A DNA stretch of 64,000 nucleotides from Blattamonas nauphoetae (taxonomy: Eukaryota > Preaxostyla > Oxymonadida): positions 62,001 to 126,000 of the forward strand of contig JARBJD010000174.1 in assembly GCA_033064195.1 (NCBI GenBank). The letters are read 5' to 3'. The position numbers and the translations under genes are program-made. Below, one piece after another: positions 49,001 to 58,569 of this stretch; the stretch's first letter is position 1; each line of letters opens with the position of its first letter. Under the pieces are notes generated by a model. That model did not search any database. It was not told the DNA's origin and worked only from the letters and a program-made list of their open reading frames with translations.

Positions 49001-49962
49001 AAATAATCTTCATCATTTGTCGAATGTAGATGAGAAAGTATCGAAAAGTGCGGTTGTGGGAGAGGGGTTTCTTGTTGTTGGAGGGGTATGCCTTCTTCGA
49101 GTGAGAGGATTTCTTGAAGTGTTCTTGTTTGAGGTGTATGAAATGGTGGATGTATTTCTGCTGGAAATGTTGGAGAAAGTGGAATATCCTGTGCTGGGAC
49201 TTTGACTGTTTGTTGGACAATTCCATCCTGTGTATTGATGAGCCAGAGACGGAGCGGATTTTTCCCAGGACGGCAAACAATACCAAATTGACCGTTTGAT
49301 TGAGGGTCGAAAAGGGCACCAAACATCCCACGGCGTTGTTGATTGCCAACGACAATGACACTTTTACGACTTGTGTCAATTGTAACTGTAATTGTGAGTG
49401 ATGAGACTAAAAAATGGGTATTATCATATGCGTCAATTTGAACGATCCGTGAATCCAAGGTATGTATCTGATCGGTTGTCCCAAAGAGTTTGGCAGGATT
49501 CGTGGAGCAAATCTTTCCACTTGAATCGCCTGACAATAAAATTGTTGCATCTGTACCGATTGATATTTGTGCTAAGTGTAAAATAATGATATGAAAGAGC
49601 AATGAAAACATACACCAAGCCAAACACGTGATGTCCGTTTTGTGTTCGCGAATTTGAGATACCACTTTCTTTGATGCAATCTCAACAATACAAAATTGGC
49701 TCTTTGAAACAATTGCTATGTATTTTTCATTAGGTGAGATTCTCATCATGAAAGGAGGCTCTTTCAGGACAGAGAAAAAATGAGTCTGTTGTTTCGTTTG
49801 TTTCGAAAACAAATAAATGCTTCCGGTACTATTTCCGATTCCAACATACCGATTACTTCCACAGACAGTCGTGATTTTGACACGACTGCTGGTAGAACCT
49901 AACGGAATCTGAGAAAATGTGAACATCCAAATGAGGGGACATAGCTTCCAGCAAGGTCTCAT
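43078..49962 (-). CDS. HPS5/TECPR2-like protein with N-terminal WD40 region, 2,280 aa
   Basis: Exons 49962-49614 and 49571-43078 flank a 42-nt phase-1 intron and total 6,843 nt. Residues ~25-330 form degenerate WD/beta-propeller repeats: VKITTVCGSNRYVGIGNSTG, ILLSGDSSGKI, and the block RIVQIDAYDNTHFLVSSLT followed by VGNQQRRGMFGALF. That block is shared by HPS5 (BLOC-2) and TECPR2, which act in endolysosomal or autophagic trafficking. The middle is a long charged, Gln/Glu/Pro-rich, partly coiled region (about residues 480-1260). The C-terminal third is helical. Length is about twice that of HPS5. I cannot decide between the two families, and the C-terminal half shows no diagnostic repeats by eye. 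Confidence 0.62.
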   Translation of the reverse strand: MRPCWKLCPLIWMFTFSQIPLGSTSSRVKITTVCGSNRYVGIGNSTGSIYLFSKQTKQQTHFFSVLKEPPFMMRISPNEKYIAIVSKSQFCIVEIASKKVVSQIREHKTDITCLAWCMFSLLFHIIILHLAQISIGTDATILLSGDSSGKICSTNPAKLFGTTDQIHTLDSRIVQIDAYDNTHFLVSSLTITVTIDTSRKSVIVVGNQQRRGMFGALFDPQSNGQFGIVCRPGKNPLRLWLINTQDGIVQQTVKVPAQDIPLSPTFPAEIHPPFHTPQTRTLQEILSLEEGIPLQQQETPLPQPHFSILSHLHSTNDEDYFVSFLPSEPSHLILFHRRRLDRSQPHSYEWTTLLWTALSGVNTITVSEGSIYLLHSATGTVGSLDFNSNCDSVYQTLLKQQLYSYSSLYASSIGWNMFPIDTLKMIWSQCEKPGHLTLFDSPQQNTQIRIKNQNVTESLFNFFCELRRNADCLGMAVEDEEEEKRLAEMERLKNEKIRKDELQKKQESSEQEQMAKEDEFARKVDVALKEFLNSQVIQMSEQPTLPSDEEPSLPTIPEVNLDPPTTISKQATPPLTVHPASVPKDKESTKGKRTSRKWRSTKQSVKTVDREEIRPDLPQIRVESDFDQAEAHVDVVEKTPESSPSKPITILPPPSLHTIQPIATQTEDSLLIAPVIHAKTEELAQQPVSSLGEEDDIVVEQQTQPLTDPDGQEIQIPFIKRTDSQTAEPPQFDASLSSLHIVKRSRRSNIRKVSLDQTADHDAGLSLDPTSFESQQTLIEPSPQDGLLSSSSPLLPSTSITPTPTPLPTPPNAASGLTTSKGRGNKAKRIADLHSKLIESRGRSREQFEPTMPQPLETEAASPPPTNEQEETEKQLDEVSVPLNIEPNPPNLEKEDDVTVAGRITLNVGKPVKRSTKSQKKEGDDHQPLQRDGSKSAISSVVLKKKVPQEVVFSPFGSVRPNHPQQQSAQSPFVDLSTLRSSAHANRHPREIIVSVGVESRQHKRERVLNELKRRQEEADDWTVFEWLKEMMMDEQTDEEQIAEREAQFQRKLRARKTAVPNKLDSDSDNELSTPEPQLMEQDGIVIHSIYPHFSSASIVIAGEEEESKDLFEYSNDLDFKSPIDPIDIAAELDPSEESEEAEEIERLNSESGEEPEQIADLTSDREASPSTLDEIKPENRSSKLKKQLTIGTKSLANLLKRVTTKKSESKEAVLTQSDEALNEFFQERQQRPNWRSQRINKLDKRQVLMRNALISGLQKQNRVFLGRMMEMAMSFNPIEPVIVKTANFEQKDVVALPLWLEWTRSPLPPDFRDLLMIWNRTNKTGSTLLPFNSNEGTDSSLEALLFPFPPDVFNSDCGAPTVNELFSLATNVFPSLQSRAISTFSVQTSSDLNIDLLMFLEEHCSKNSIQSYLDKPASDLPDEPAQLSPQSQSDEPAINIPIQLAKPEERNTSSASQHPNMQILQIASQLGQRASGLLHTTILAPLRSVMMDNIIDLVDVTKLSSFSLSSMSKQGVGRAELALGLIILLMRWLWDEWCVSIGRDLKNDGKKIFTLQPHRSPSEQCNIADMWEWTKMAELNTLCFELNLYHPCFSQVVWDHHAKPSQITQLTQPTQTLPTWTDTVAKTFLKCTYPHVNVEVIGATCATQHFPQTLSLLFDLVQPTILTLPSLLPISRSPNPLFVNHLSLKVAAPQPLFSSSPRTATPFLRHTLQHDFIESARLSFSFFHHHPAKHPGFLAVGPFVPPSSSPLGEISALSLMASIRTLSTICIEKEDIDQTLVTNYLNVLATLLPVVTPTMVLDSFSGSQCHFFSSLLYSSPSFLPSFLFTNSPSSCSCTKCSQICSLSFSYFVNLTQQHETLKASPLINWWIIILGLSLSPLPQPHLNQPMNTSNPQISTFGDFQFVHHESRTFLPNGGPTTSALLPPTAVTDSLNATIRHCLASFTSSGVPIGEHSLIIDPILTKQGGLTQLSHVSAETLFFQSLVGLSNPSLSIADPFFTHAIISLLSVFGHWQAFCSSLVSSSQIGAALICSILMKDYALSDLILSLGHLHPFDWQSVFRYLFGTQTPSLPPTLPFKLTEQERMLVLTWSYDHLGGRNTLDVLMNSNCVVEWSDFHFLLFKMRGEPAQNAINATILSQVDHFCWNSATDLREPALLSILSSELTSGKNQMKLQSARERQAQVEQETQKMKHQKPGKTALGALPPQLQEGKQWNALPKKKQPRLLTESPFTQNTPGFEDSITTGRVKLNSMLTLSTNSGSKSDSDAQTVQKPSILERSILQTHLKTILKPPP

Positions 49963-50065
49963 AACAAAAGAAAAATGCCAAAAATAACTTCAAGATTAGA
50001 TTTAATTCAAAATATATAGTCCGAAATGAAAGAATAGTCAGAAAAACTGAGAGAATTTTATCAGC

Positions 50066-51994
50066 TTATCCAAGTGCGGCTGCGAGGTTGTTTTCCTTTG
50101 GTTGCAGACATACTTCAACCAAGGCTGCAATCAAAGCATCGAGCTCAGCTTGGATCTCGGCGCGATTAGCACCGGAAAGTTCCGAATACCATTTGATCTT
50201 TGGTTCTGTGCCTGACGTTCGTAGCGTCACGTTAGCACCGTTCGTGAAAGTATATGTGAGCATCTCAGCATCTGGCTGGATGGGGAGTGTTGCTTTCTTA
50301 TCGGCAGTGGACGAATCATATCCAGTGTGCAAGTCTCGAAGATCCTTCACTTCCCATTTCTTTCCTCCATGTTCCACGACACGAAGGTACTTATCTTCTG
50401 TCCCTGTTCCCATACTTCTGATTCTATTGAAGATCTTTGTGATTGTTGGTGGCTCATAGCAGTACAGATAGCTGTTGTTGGACACTGTGTATCCATACTT
50501 CTGATAGATCTCGTCAAGATATTGGGCCATAGTTTTACCCTCTGCATAGACAAGAGCGATTAATTCACCTGCCACACCACAAGCACTGATTCCGTCCTTA
50601 TCAACGATGATGTGAGGTCCAAGGCAGTATCCAATGGCTTCTTCGTATCCCAACAATGGCTCGATTCCTTCCTTCTCAAGGTCGAGCATTTTGTTGCCAA
50701 TCCATTTGAAGCCAGTCAATGTTTGGGCCGTCACAAATCCTTCTTTCTTTCCCATCACGTCAATGAAGCGAGAGGACACTGCACTGTTCACCATTGCTAC
50801 TTTGGACATATCAGCATTAGGATGGCCCTCTTTCCAGTCAGTCAATTGACGATATGCGAAAATAGCACCAATCTCATCGCCAGTAAATCTTCTCCATTTC
50901 TTCTCGTCTTTCTGATACTCGGCAAACGTGCAGCGATCAGCATCGGGATCTGTGGCAAGGACAATTGGGATTCCGAGTGATTCAGCTTTCGCTTGGGCAA
51001 GATTGAGTGTTCCCTTTTCTTCTGGGTTGGGGAATGGAGCAGTTGGGAAGTTGGGATCAGGTTGAACTTGTTCATCACATGGAACAGGCTCAAGAAGTCC
51101 GAATGCCTTGAAGATATCCTTCACAAAGCCATATCCAACACCGTGCATGGCTGTGTACAGGATCTTCTGCTGTGGGATCTCTCGTCCGAAGCGAACCTTT
51201 TTGGAGAGAGTGGCTGCTACTTTCTTGTTGTATGCTTCCCAGCACACGGCTCCAGCGTCACGGATGAGGGGGGAACCATCAACGTCCTTTTCAGACACTT
51301 CCCAAGGCTGAAGGTTTTCCAGAATGCTGTCCTGAATGTGCTTGTCCGTGGGCGACACAATTTGAGCGCTGTTAGCCCAGTACACCTTGTATCCATTGTC
51401 TGCTTTGGGGTTATGAGAAGCAGTGACCATGATTCCAGCAACAGCTCCAGTTTGGGTGATTGTGAATGGGACGTGAGGAGTAGCGCAGATACTCGGGAAG
51501 AGATAGACGGGAATACCGCGCTTGATGAAAACTGCAGATGCAATTTTGGCGAAAGTGCGAGAGTGATGACGGGCATCATGTCCAATCACAACACCCTTCT
51601 CTTTTGCGTTGGCGAATGATTTCTCGACGAACATGCACAGACCCTGAAAGAACATTGAACAAACAAAGTGATGAGGAGAAATCTAGCTTTTCATACTTGT
51701 GATGCCTGTTGGATGGTAAGGTTATTCATACAGGCATATCCGGCACGCATTGGTCCACGGAGACCAGCTGTTCCGAAGGTCATTCTCTTTCCAAGAATCT
51801 TGCCAAGTTCTTCAATCTTTTCTTCTTTCCAGAGATTCTCAATTTCGGCACGAGTCTCGGGATCTTTGTCGAGTGAAAGCCACTCGTCGACTAACTTTTT
51901 AACGCCTAAATGAACATGGAAAGGATAAGGATGTGAACGAGATATTTGATAGGATAATAATAATGAAGAAAGAGAGCACACTATCCTTGTTCAT
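50066..51994 (-). CDS. Alpha-D-phosphohexomutase, PGM2-type, three exons
   Basis: Exons 51994-51982 (13 nt), 51905-51697 and 51643-50066 sum to 1,800 nt (599 aa), matching the usual length of PGM2 proteins. Visible signatures: FGTAGLRGPMRAG, the catalytic serine loop VTASHNPKADNGYKVYW, the metal-binding loop ATDPDADRC, the sugar-binding loop GYEEAIGYC and the phosphate-binding end RTSGTEPKIKWY. It interconverts hexose (or pentose) 1- and 6/5-phosphates, linking glycogen, nucleoside and glycolytic pools. No targeting sequence is seen, so it is probably cytosolic. The gene is divergent from the WDR89-like gene, with 163 bp between ATGs. Confidence 0.93.
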
Positions 51995-52157
51995 TGATCG
52001 AAGCATAACTCAATTTCCAATCTCCAGATCGCGTCCCAAACGTTGCTCCGACGCTTCATTAAGTGAGTATCGCATTTTTCAGAGCTTTTTCTGGTGTTTA
52101 CACTCCTACTTATATCTTCGTACCTCCTCATAACCATCCGTCAACAATAAAAACGAA
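51995..52157. promoter_or_regulatory. Divergent promoter region between PGM2-type and WD40 genes
   Basis: 163 bp separate the two ATGs. No motif can be assigned; the call rests on gene arrangement only. Confidence 0.4.
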
Positions 52158-53401
52158 ATGTCGTATAAACCTCTTTCTCGGCATTGTTTTGCCTCAAGCC
52201 CAGTTCCACAAGCTCAAGAGGACAATTTACCTCACATAACATTTCCTGCTTGCATGTCATCATCTCCAGATCTCTCAATACTTGCTTGTGGATGCTCAGA
52301 TGCCCAAATCTACTTGTTTACACGAGATACCTTACAGCCAATTCGTTCTTTCAGTTCAAGAGCAGGGGACCCTTCTCACCATGAAAATCTTAACGCTGGG
52401 TGTCTCTTTTCCAAGTCAAATCCGAACCTCATTCTCACCTACACTGGACAGGACAAGATTGTTCTCGTCCATGATCTGAGGACCAACTCCATTGCATCTT
52501 CCTTTTCACATCCCGGACCAATCACCTCTCTCGATATTAACTCATCTGACACTCATCTCGTAACAGGTTCACAGGATATGGTCACAATCTGGTATTCCTT
52601 CAATCATCCTCACATTCGAGTATTTTATCCATATTTCCTCAAGGGATCTTCGATCATCAAAGAAATTCCTATCAACCGATGAGAATCACTCAGAAGAGAT
52701 TACATGTGTCTGACATCATTTCCCTTAATATATCTCCTTTTCAGGTTTCGTTTAACCCAGTTCATGAATCAATTGTCCTTTCTGGTTCAGAAGATGGACT
52801 TGTGTGCGTGAGTGATATCGCACAGGGTGGTCTTGAAGATGGACTGATTTCAAGTTTGCTTTCATTCATCCCTTCTCAACTTCTCTGTTCCACTTTTTCA
52901 GTTCTCAATTGCGAGGCTGCAATCGATTCAGCCATCTTCTTTGGACCATCTGGGGAAAATGTCGTCGTTGTGACTCTGAACGAAACTCTTTCGATTTGGA
53001 ATGTTGGTGGTGATGATGATTCTGGCTCCAAACTCCTTCAACTTAACGCTCCACGTTCTCTTATTCTCCAGCCGGAGGATCGTGTCCAAGCTTCTCTATT
53101 CGCTCAAAGCACAATTCCACCCTCACTTCTCCTCCCCCAAGACCAACCGCAAGAAAATTCAATCACAACACTCGTAAAAACCTTCTACAACGAAGCATCC
53201 AATCATGTTTGTCTCGTTTCATCGGATGATGCTGGAACCGCCTTTGTCTCATCAATTGAGACAGATGGACTCCATCCGCTCTTCTCTTTACCTGGAGTTC
53301 ATACTGCGTGCATTCGTTCTTTTGATTTTTCTGCTAAAGATAGTGGATCCATCTTCACAGGAGCTGAGGATGGCGTTCTGTCGAAATGGATGTTTTCTTG
53401 A
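52158..53401 (+). CDS. WD40-repeat protein, WDR89-like, four exons
   Basis: Exons 52158-52591, 52644-52707, 52745-52853 and 52902-53401 give 1,107 nt (368 aa). WD-type blades are visible: LACGCSDAQIYLFT, GPITSLDINSSDTHLVTGSQ ending VTIWDLR, and ITCVSFNPVHESIVLSGSED. The final blade reads HTACIRSFDFSAKDSGSIFT and ends AEDGVLSKWMF. The closing layout resembles WDR89. The first intron interrupts the VTIW|DLR motif, which confirms the splice. It is probably a scaffold; the partner is unknown. It ends about 90 bp before the EF-hand-like gene on the same strand. Confidence 0.82.
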
Positions 53402-53495
53402 TGTTTTGGTTTCGAACATTTCATGATAAAAGATTGAGAACATTGCAAATTCATTACAGAGGTTATTTTCCGGCGTGGACGTCATTTCCAAAGTG

Positions 53496-56475
53496 ATGAA
53501 ATGTAATAATTTCTGTAATGGGCAGCTTAACGGATCAATGTCATACGAAGCTCTATTCGAAGAAATCGTCAAGCAAACACATATTAAAGGGTCTTTTTCT
53601 CCTTTTTTCTATAATTTCTTTCCCTCTCCATTGTCTCCATCCAGAATTCGCATTGGAGAGTTTTTCAAAGATTTCGACCCGCTTCGCTCTGGAAAATGCA
53701 CACCCACTCAATTCGCCCGGACCATGGATAGGTCCGCATATATTCTCTCACCAGAAGATATTCAAATGTTGATCCACACCTACATGGATGACGAAGGAAA
53801 GCTTGTTTGCTACAAGCGTTTCACTGATGAAATTGAAAACGAATTTGTCCGAAAAGATCTCACAAGCTCGCCTACAATGGCTACTCGATCACGAAACTTC
53901 ACCCAAGGACGCCTACCGACGCTCAGTGACCAAGAAGAAAATATCTACACAGACACCATGTCATTCCTCCAAGATCTCGTTGCACAACGTCGCATGACGA
54001 TTATGGAACATTTCCAAGATCATGATCGTCTGAAAAATCATCATATTACTGCTCCACAATTCAAACGTTGCATGCCATTCTCATTGAAAGATCAACAACT
54101 CAATGTTCTTGTGAAAAAATACTCTGATGGAAAACCCACTGATGGTGTCAACTACTTTCAATTTGTCCATGATGTGTCAAATCCTCCTGTCACTCGTGAC
54201 TTTGTCCCACAATGGGGAAATGGAACTCTCACTGAAACAGTCAAACCTCCAAAACAACAAATCGAGGGTTACAATGTCCTATCCAAAATCAGAGCATATG
54301 TTCTCAAGAAACAAGTGCGATTCCTCCAGTTTTTCACGGATTTCGACAAGTTGAGAAGTGGTATTTGCAGACGTGAACATTTCAGGACAGCTATTGGTAC
54401 TTCGGGTATTTCATTGACGGGTGAAGAACTCGATCAACTCGACCAAATGTATGGAATCGAAGGAGATTCCAGAATTCGATACAAACAATTTGTGGACGAT
54501 GTCAATGAAGGTTTCCTTTTCCTTTCACTTATCTTTCAATCACTTAATTCTGTACTCTCTATCGTTCTATTTCACTTTAGTCTTTGGAACTCCATCTGAT
54601 TTGGAGAAACGACCACTCGACACGACATCTCGTGGCACTCTTGGAAATCTCATCCCAGCTCGCTCTCCCCTCCTCTCTGAACAGACTTTGCAGCTCGCAA
54701 ATCAAACTCTCGAACAAATTTATGCATACGCCAGAAATCATCGTCCACTGACAAAGCCCTATTTCCAATCATTTGACCGTGTCAACTCTGGGCAGATCAC
54801 TCCAGCCCACTTCCGTTCAACTGTCTTCAGTCACTATGGAGGAAGTGCTCTTACTGATGAAATGTTGAAAGCACTCGGCGATTACTATACTGACCCTACC
54901 AACGACCACGTCCGATATCTTGATTTTCTTTCGGATGTTGAAGAGCAGATTATCCCTCTTGAACGCGCAGCTGGTGCTGTTATCTTTGAAGGGGCTCGCC
55001 GTACTCGCAGTATGGATGGAAATCAAGCCTCATCTTCGCAACAAGATCCTTACAAATCACAATTTGTTCAAACTGCTCATCGTCCACCAATGCCCGAATT
55101 CCGCGCTGAAGCCAAAGCCAGAAATATTACTGAGTTGATGGAGAAGTTGAAGCTTAGTCAACTTCGTGATCGTGTGCGGTTCTCTGAATTCTTCAAAGAT
55201 TTTGATGGTCTCCGAACTGGACTCATCTCCCCAACTCGATTCCGTTCTGGTCTGGTCACTGGAAAGATTGAACTGAGCGATAGAGAGTATGAGATGTTGG
55301 TGAATGCCTATTCTGATGATGATGCACTCGTCTCACGAGGTGTAACTTCTGCTCTCGACGATCGTGTCCAAGGACAGCCAGTTATCAAATGGGTTGAATT
55401 TTGCCAAGATGTTGAATCTATTTTCACTGTTAGTGGACTGGAAAAGACACCAACTCGCCAAATGCCACCTCCTGGACTTGCCACACTCCGATCTTTGGAT
55501 GCCATCGACCCAGTGTACTCTGAGAAGTCTCCAGAACTTGTCAAACTGCTTGATGAATACCATGTCTTTGTTACAACTCGCCGTGTTATCATGAAGCCCA
55601 CTTTCCAAGCCTTTGACAAACACAACAACGGTCGAATCACCAAACAGCAATTCACACAATCACTCAACACCCTCGGCATGCGAGTTGATGCCAAAGCTGT
55701 CGAAGAGCTGTACAAGCACTACCGCGACATGAAGGTGCCCATGGACGTCAATTATCTTGCTTTCCTTCGCGACGTGGAAAAGGAGAAAGAAGAAGAACCA
55801 GCTGTTCCCCTTCAAACAGTCAAAAAGCGGGCCAAACCGGAGACAGTCACGTTTGAGGAAACAATTCGAAGACTGCGAACCATGACACGTCAGAGGCACA
55901 TCAAATGGAGCGAGTTCTTCGTCGACTTCGACAAAATGCGGTCAGGTTACATCCCATCCGAGCGATTCCGTGCCATGGCCCGAAACGCAGGGCTAGAACT
56001 CAGTGAAGATGAATGGAGCCTCCTCCAAGCAGAATACTGTGATCACCCAGAAAGACCAAATTTCATCAACCACGCCCGATTTGCTGATGACATGGATGTC
56101 GTCTTCACCATCAAAGGATTCGACACCAATCCCCACCTCACACCACCCGACCCACTCTCTCTAACCAACGCCAATCCTCTGAAACATGTTCTTCGCTCTC
56201 TCGAAAATGAAGAAGAAGCACTCGTCAGATCAGCTGTGGACAAACTTCATTCACTCGTCAAACGAAGGAATCTCTTCATGAAGCCACATCTTCAAGACTT
56301 TGATCGATTGCACAATGGGCACATCACGGTGAATCAATTCAGAGGATCTTGTGGGACATTGGGTGTTACTTTTGAGAGTATGGAACAACAGGAAGCCTTG
56401 ATTAGGAAGTTCTCGGATAAACTTGGGTTTTTGTATCGGGAGTTTGTGGATGCTTGCGAGACTGGAAAGTACTAG
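53496..56475 (+). CDS. EF-hand-like repeat protein, 951 aa, three exons
   Basis: Exons 53496-53590, 53645-54510 and 54581-56475 total 2,856 nt. Eight units alternate strictly between two types. Type A centres are EFFKDFDPLRSG, QFFTDFDKLRSG, EFFKDFDGLRTG and EFFVDFDKMRSG. Type B centres are HFQDHDRLKNH, YFQSFDRVNSG, FQAFDKHNNG and HLQDFDRLHNG. Each loop keeps the central Gly but lacks most acidic ligands (notably Glu at position 12), so calcium binding is doubtful. The arrangement recalls large EF-hand proteins of cilia (EFCAB6-like). The ATG at 53496 is assumed; the frame is open back to 53475 and a short upstream exon near 53460 is possible. The stop is TAG at 56473. Confidence 0.8.
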
Positions 56476-57087
56476 GCAGATATAACCTTTCACTTCGTTC
56501 TTTATTCATTTTATCAACGAATGTTCTCAATGAACTCTTGCGCTAAATCAGATTGACGGTGATCCAACCCAAACTTTCTTGAAATGGGTCGATCGCAGGG
56601 TGATCGGTGAAAACTTTGTATGGGTGTCTCTCAGTCAGTTTGAAGAATTATTAAATTGGGTTTTGGCTATACCTGTGTGGCCAACCAAAAAGGTGTGGTC
56701 ACTGGACACGGGTTTGCTGCAAGATATGGGTGATTCTCACCGATATGTCAGTATGAAGAGAAAGGCTAATTATAAAGATTTCACATGAAGCAATTCATAG
56801 AAACATGATGAAGAACATTTTTTTGTGAAATGAGGTATCAATCTGGGGATATCAAAAACTGAGAAAGAGCTTCACAACCTTGATGGAGGCTCTCCATTTT
56901 GAGAGAAAAGTGCCCTCTGTGAGATTAGGAGGTAAACGAAAAACGGAAAACTGTAGTTGGGTCAAAGCTGATGAGAATCAACAAGGATCTGAAATGGATA
57001 AGATGATTGTTTGAGAAAAGGGAAACCATTCATGAAGGATATTCGTTGGGATAGAGAGATAACTGAGAAAATGAAATGGGTTTTATA
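56476..57087. other. Gene-poor stretch with decayed sequence
   Basis: A short open frame at 56579-56788 has no family resemblance. A segment at about 56720-56770 is similar, in inverted orientation, to about 57740-57790, so this appears to be decayed repeat DNA. No gene is called. Confidence 0.45.
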
Positions 57088-57681
57088 GTTGTGTCACCAA
57101 TATGTCCCATGTCACCAATCCGGCCTTTTTTCTGGAAAAATCAATATCGGTCAAACTAAGAAAAATCTGAAATTTAAGAATTATACTCCCACGCGATCCC
57201 GAGAAATCCTCAAAATACCCCCTTTTGCCCGATGAAAAACATCGTTTTGACAATATCTCAACAACCAGTGAATCGATTTCGATGAAATTTTTCACACAAA
57301 CGTTTTTTTGGTGAAACGAACATTTTTGCAAAAATTTGGAGAAAAAATTCTGCGTATTTGGGAAGATCGGAAAAAACCCATATTTTTCTCGACAAAATAT
57401 TCTTAGGAAAAAAATCCTTTTATTTTTTGTTCATCTTTTGTCGAGATCTATCCGACTATTATGCCTTTTATTTGATTTAAAACGGATGGCTGGTTGTGGA
57501 GAAATGACCGCAAAAAGTTGAAAAAAATGTGTGCATTCGTAACGTAAAACGTATTTTGAGGTTTTCTCGGGATCGGGTGGGAGTATAATGCTAAAATTTT
57601 ATTTTGTTCTTAGTTTGACCAAAATAGTCCCTCACAGAAAAAAGGCCGGATTGGTGACGCCGGACGGTTTGGTGACACCAC
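57088..57681. mobile_element. 594-bp inverted-repeat MITE, copy 1 (Tc1/mariner-type, TA target)
   Basis: The left end GTTGTGTCACCAATATGTCC and right end GGTGACACCAC are inverted repeats flanked by TA on both sides (57086-57087, 57682-57683). The arms pair imperfectly for about 130 bp: ACTCCCACGCGATCCCGAGA near 57186 is inverted near 57560-57585. It has no coding capacity, so it is non-autonomous. Confidence 0.8.
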
Positions 57682-57973
57682 TATTACTATTTTCAACTCA
57701 AAAGACTTTCGATACTTCCCTTTTTTCACCCATTTTTTTTTTGAGACAAATCGGTACGAATCGCCCATATGGGTCAGGATCTTAATTCTCGATCTGCAGA
57801 ATGCGTATTCCAAAACGATTCAGGAGACAAAAAACAGTTGAGATGGATCGAAGAGAACACAAACGAGGTGATTTTGGTGAAACGAAAAGGTCAAGGATGA
57901 GTCTGGCCACTGGTCACTGGCTGGCCAAACAGCCAAGAAGTCCCGATATCTCGAGAAGGTGAGGGTGATAATA
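57682..57973. other. Spacer between MITE copies
   Basis: No gene is seen. The part near 57740-57790 resembles 56720-56770 inverted. CTGGCCACTGGTCACTGGCTGGCC near 57902-57925 is a short imperfect palindrome. Confidence 0.4.
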
Positions 57974-58567
57974 GTGGTGTCACCAATATGTCCCATGTCA
58001 CCAATTAGGCCTTTTTTCTGGAAAAATCAATTTCGGTGAAACTAAGAAAAATCTGAAATTCAAGAATTATACTCCCACACAATCCCGAGAAAACCTCAAA
58101 ATACCCCCTTTTGCCCGACGAAAAAAATCGTTTTGGCAATATCTCAACAACCAGTGAATCGATTTCGATGAAAATTTTCAGAGAAACGTTTTTTTGGTGA
58201 AACGAACATAATGGAAAAAATTGGGAGAAAAAATTCTGGGTATTTGGAAAGATCGGAAAAAACCCATATTTTTCTAGACAAAATATTCTTAGGAAAAAAA
58301 TCCTTGTATTTTTTGTTCATCTTTTGTCGAGATCTATCCGACTATCATGCCTTTTATTTGATTTAAAACGGATGGCTGGTTCTGGAGAAATGAGGGCAAA
58401 AAGTTGAAAAAAATGTGTGCATTCGCAACGTTGAACGTATTTTGAGGTTTTCTCGGGATCGGGTGGGAGGATAATTCTAACATTTTATTTTTTTCTTAGT
58501 TTGACCAAAATAGTCCTTCACAGAAAAAAGGCCGGATTGGTGACACCGGACGGTTTGGTGACACCAC
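57974..58567. mobile_element. 594-bp inverted-repeat MITE, copy 2
   Basis: Same family, orientation and exact length as copy 1, with TA at 57972-57973 and 58568-58569. The end repeats GTGGTGTCACCAA and, about 20 bp inward, TGTCACCAAT, both occur in inverted form at the other end, which suggests paired transposase-binding sites. The two copies are about 290 bp apart and differ at only a few percent of positions. Confidence 0.82.
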
Positions 58568-58569
58568 TA

